A stretch of 64,000 nucleotides of DNA, from contig BCIK01000005.1 in the NCBI GenBank assembly GCA_039545295.1, forward strand, positions 469,142 to 533,141, written 5' to 3'. Positions 60,924-64,000 of this stretch are shown here, piece by piece (positions within the stretch are counted from its first letter, which is position 1; the number at the start of each line of letters is the position of its first letter). The position numbers and the translations under genes are program-made. The notes under the pieces are model-generated. The model was not told the origin of the DNA and did no database searches. It saw only the letters and a list, made by a program, of their open reading frames with translations. Source of the stretch: Udeniomyces pyricola (taxonomy: Eukaryota; Basidiomycota; Tremellomycetes; Cystofilobasidiales; Mrakiaceae).

Positions 60924-61547
60924 GCATTGCACTGCTTGACGAGACAAAAGAAAGCCAAAGTCGAGGGAAGAGAAGACATCAAAGGAAATTCTCGTCCCGG
61001 CTTGACGATAGATGTTATGACCCTGTGTGACCGCCTTGTCACATAACGCCCTTTGCTATTGCTCTTACTTACACTGTTTTGACTTCTGGGCAGCTTGGAA
61101 CATGAAAAGAAGACAGGAGAACAATGGTTGTACATATGTAATGAATCAAGATGAAACGACGTACTAGCACTTCAATTCTGCACACCTCACTCAACCTTAC
61201 CTGTATTGGTTTGTGGCCCAAAAGTCTAGTAGTAGTAGTAGTGAATGTGGTGTGATTAAGCGATCTCCATGCATGCATGGCTATCGCACGCGTCGTTATA
61301 TTCAACGGGGTCAGGACCTCAGGTAGCTCCAGGCGATGTACCCGTGAAATTATGTTTGACAAGGGAGATAGATCAAAGACGCGCCTGCTTGGAGAAGCAT
61401 CAACTCGCGGGATGACGCGATTCGCGAATCGAATATCTCGAGATCCTGAGCTTCATCACGGGTCGCCATCCGCGAACCTACCAGTTACAACCAGCATCCC
61501 CTGCTTTGCAGCTTCACCGTCCAGACCACATTCGTAATCGACGCGTC
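60924..61547. other. Tandem intergenic region, no gene seen
   Basis: Between the EMC7 stop and the first candidate Dug2 ATG. It contains a TAGTAGTAGTAG run (61228-61241). No supported ORF. Confidence 0.55.
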
Positions 61548-64000
61548 ATGTCAAACTGGTCCGTCCTCGGTGATACGTATCGAAACGGACCTGGCATCGT
61601 GCTCGGCAAGCGAGGTTGAAGCTAGATACTGATCTTGCCCTGTCCTGCTGCTTTGTGTTCACGGTACCCATCGGTATCTACCAACCAACCGCAGCTTTGG
61701 CGAACACGTCGAATTGCCCGAATGTACCTAGAGACCTCCTTTGTGTACTTGCTCGGCTGATCATGGTAGATCAAACCTGACTGTTACCTCATCCGCTTTG
61801 AACCTGCCAGCTTCGATTTCTCGTCGACGACCATCCAAAGTGAGCGATCAGCGCCCTAAGCTGCAACACACTCTTCAAGCTGAAGACTGCCAAGGCGTCC
61901 TGTGTGTCGGTGAGCACTCCTGGTCTGATGTACATGGTCCCTATCGTCTTGCTAAATTGACCCACCCATACTCTCCATGTCCTGATTGCAGCGGTGTCCG
62001 AGCGTTTTATCTTTTCCGGCTCCCAAAACTCCCTTATCCATGTCTGGCAACGGGGCGACTATCAACCTCGGACTTCTCTCTCTGGCCATCAGGCAGCTGT
62101 AGGGGTGTTGAAAATGGTGGAAGAGAGAGGATGGCTTATTTCCGGTGCAGGTCAGTTAGCTCAACACTCGACTCGGGACTGATGCTTGTCTGTGCTCCGG
62201 ACTTATGCGAAGGTCGTACATTCCGTGGTGTTCTTGTTACCAAACCCCTGCATATGCAGGCGATGGAACAGTCAGAGTAAGTATGAGGCGACTCATCTCA
62301 ACAAAGAGCCTCGCTTCGAGAAGAACTGACTTGTGTTTGGTTTGCAACTCACAGATCTGGTGTCTGGAGACGCTCAAACTGCTGCTCGTGATTGAACCCC
62401 GCTTGCCCGGCAACATCTTTTCCCTGCTCTACTCCGAGACGACTTCGACTCTATACATTGGCTGTCAATCCACGTCTATCCAGTGGATTCATCTACCGGA
62501 ATCCGTCCTGTCGTCGACTCCTTCTTCACCTGTAGCCGTGAATGCTATCTCGCTTGCCTCGTCCAGCATCGCGCAGCCGTCTCCGAGTCGTCAATTCTCG
62601 CCCAAGTCATCCACCAAACCCACGTCACGGTTCTTTGACTCATGCAGTCCCTCTCCTGTACCCTCGATCAGAGGAGATGGCCCGGAGGAGAAGGCGGTCC
62701 GTGTCTTGGCCATCCGGGAAGAGTGCACGATGACAGCGCATTGGGGATATGTTTACTGTCTCGCGTGGATCCAAGACGGTGGAGGCCAAGGAAAGAATTG
62801 GTTGGTTAGCGGAAGTGGAGCAGGTGATGTCAAGGTGACGATACGATTTCCGTCATGTCTTTGCTTGATACCTGTACTGTCGATTCAGACTGGTTTCGTA
62901 CTAACCTTCTCGCCGGTCTCACCAACTTCAGATCTGGGAGATTGTTCCCCACTGCCAGCCCCATCTCGTCACCGTCTTTGAGTATGTTTGATCTTGTTTG
63001 TGTTGTTTCGAGTCCATGTTGACCTCGACACGCGCTCATGGATATCCTGTCCTCGATAACAGAGGCTCGTTCGAGGCCGTCCTGTCACTTTGCGCATCAG
63101 ATACCACCCTTTACGCAGGCACTCAGGACGGAGGCATCAAGGTGTTTGACCTGGAAACGCGGTCCCAAATCCGTTTCCTCGTCGGTCACGAGGTGAGGCA
63201 TTCGTAGTTTGTCTTCCACCTCTGAATCAGCCGTAACCAAGAGACTAACAGTAGGCAACATCAGTCTGCGATACTTTCTCTCGCTCGAGACGGCTCAGAT
63301 CTCTACAGTACCTCGGCAGACGGTCGAGTCCTTGTGAGTCGTGCATCTCGAGCTCCTAATTATGCTCGCGTGTGTTCAAAAATGACTGATCTGTGGTGAT
63401 GGTTGTAGCGCTGGAATTCTTCTTTTGACTGCATTGCCTCTCTCCAAGCTCACAGGGGTCCCATTCTCAGCTGCGTCGTCGTTGATGGTGCTCATGATGC
63501 CGAGTTGTTCACCGGCGGGGACGATGCTCTCCATGTCTGGTCCATCAAACGCGAGGCCAAACCTGTAACAGATGAATCGGCTACCACCGATGACATGGAT
63601 GTTCATGGGGGTAAGGCCCATGATTACCTCCTCGAATTCCCCCTGATGATCAATTTGATTGACCTCGTGGATCTCCCATCAGATGTTTTCCTGTACACAC
63701 TCTCCAAGCTCATCTCCTACCAATCAGTTCCAAACGACCCGCACCGTGAAGAGTAAGTATTTCTGCTTTGTTATCTCTATACGGACAGGGTTGTTCGAGC
63801 CGAAGGACTGACCCCTTCTTCGATAGTTGTCGACAAGCGGCCATGTTCCTCAAGCGAACGTTCAATCAGCTCGGTGCCGCCTCCACGCTTATTCCCGGTG
63901 CTCCAGGCAAGAACCCTTTGGTACTTGCTACGTTTAAAGGCAAAGAACCCGCCGAGGGTCAGCGAGCCAAGAAGCGGGTCCTCTTCTATGGTCCGTGATA
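61548..64000 (+). CDS. DUG2: Dug2-like glutathione-degradation subunit (partial, 3' end outside window)
   Basis: Dug2 joins Dug3 to hydrolyse glutathione in the gamma-glutamyl-cycle-independent pathway. Its layout of an N-terminal WD40 propeller plus an M20-family peptidase is seen here. Supported exons: one ending at 61909, then 61992-62150, 62260-62276, 62355-62834, 62932-62981, 63063-63192, 63265-63333, 63409-63752, 63827-63990. WD blocks include RFIFSGSQNSLIHVW, GDGTVRIWCLETLKL, NWLVSGSGAGDVKIWEI, LYAGTQDGGIKVFDL and LFTGGDDALHVWSI. The peptidase begins at LYTLSKLISYQSVPNDP and ends the window at KKRVLFYG, just before the expected HYDV metal motif. The start is uncertain: ATG 61548 joined to 61768 by a weak donor, or another exon. 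One exon is 17 nt. Confidence 0.9.

Overview
The window is nuclear DNA of a basidiomycete fungus. Almost every gene is split by many short introns, mostly 50-120 nt, with GTNNGT donors, CTGAC/CTAAC-like branch sites and YAG acceptors. The gene content is fungal: a Zn2Cys6 regulator, a Sul-type sulfate permease, a Brl1/Brr6 protein, a Dbf2/Sid2 kinase, Dug2 and Acl4. I cannot fix the subphylum from sequence alone. I found no rRNA, tRNA, CRISPR array, mobile element or virus-derived gene. Exon coordinates below were worked out by hand from splice signals, reading phase and family conservation. For the main models all phases close and the totals are multiples of three.

Layout. 1-547: last exon of an unrecognised + gene. 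1256-5119 (-): sulfate permease, 15 exons. 6439-8304 (+): Acl4-like ribosomal-protein chaperone. 9045-12965 (+): Sel1-repeat protein of the Nif1/Dsf2 type. 13964-15952 (-): GH16 glucanase with a GPI-anchor signal. 16725-19668 (-): alkaline phosphatase. 21461-22977 (+): serine-rich protein of unknown function. 24071-29028 (-): Zn2Cys6 transcription factor. 29574-31004 (+): uracil phosphoribosyltransferase. 31648-32368 (+): RNA polymerase III subunit C11. 33852-37536 (+): DHA1-type MFS transporter. 38744-41560 (-): Brl1/Brr6 nuclear-envelope protein. 43162-44587 (-): 6-phosphogluconolactonase. 45975-48830 (-): proline dehydrogenase. 49368-50347 (-): unrecognised small gene with an apparent one-base frameshift. 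50577-55063 (-): Dbf2/Sid2 NDR kinase. 56355-58903 (-): single-pass membrane protein. 59728-60923 (+): EMC7. 61548-64000 (+): Dug2, cut off by the window end.

The genes do not form a pathway cluster. They are independent housekeeping and nutrient genes covering sulfate and phosphate acquisition, pyrimidine salvage, the pentose phosphate pathway, proline and glutathione catabolism, Pol III transcription, ER membrane insertion and cytokinesis signalling. I saw no convincing undescribed system. The most interesting points are structural: a zinc-cluster domain assembled from three consecutive micro-exons (18, 12 and 11 nt) with an apparent GC-AG intron; other micro-exons at conserved motifs in the kinase and Dug2; very long poly-T tracts directly before some 3' splice sites; G-homopolymer clusters, with N gaps at other G runs; and the probable frameshift at 50159-50161.
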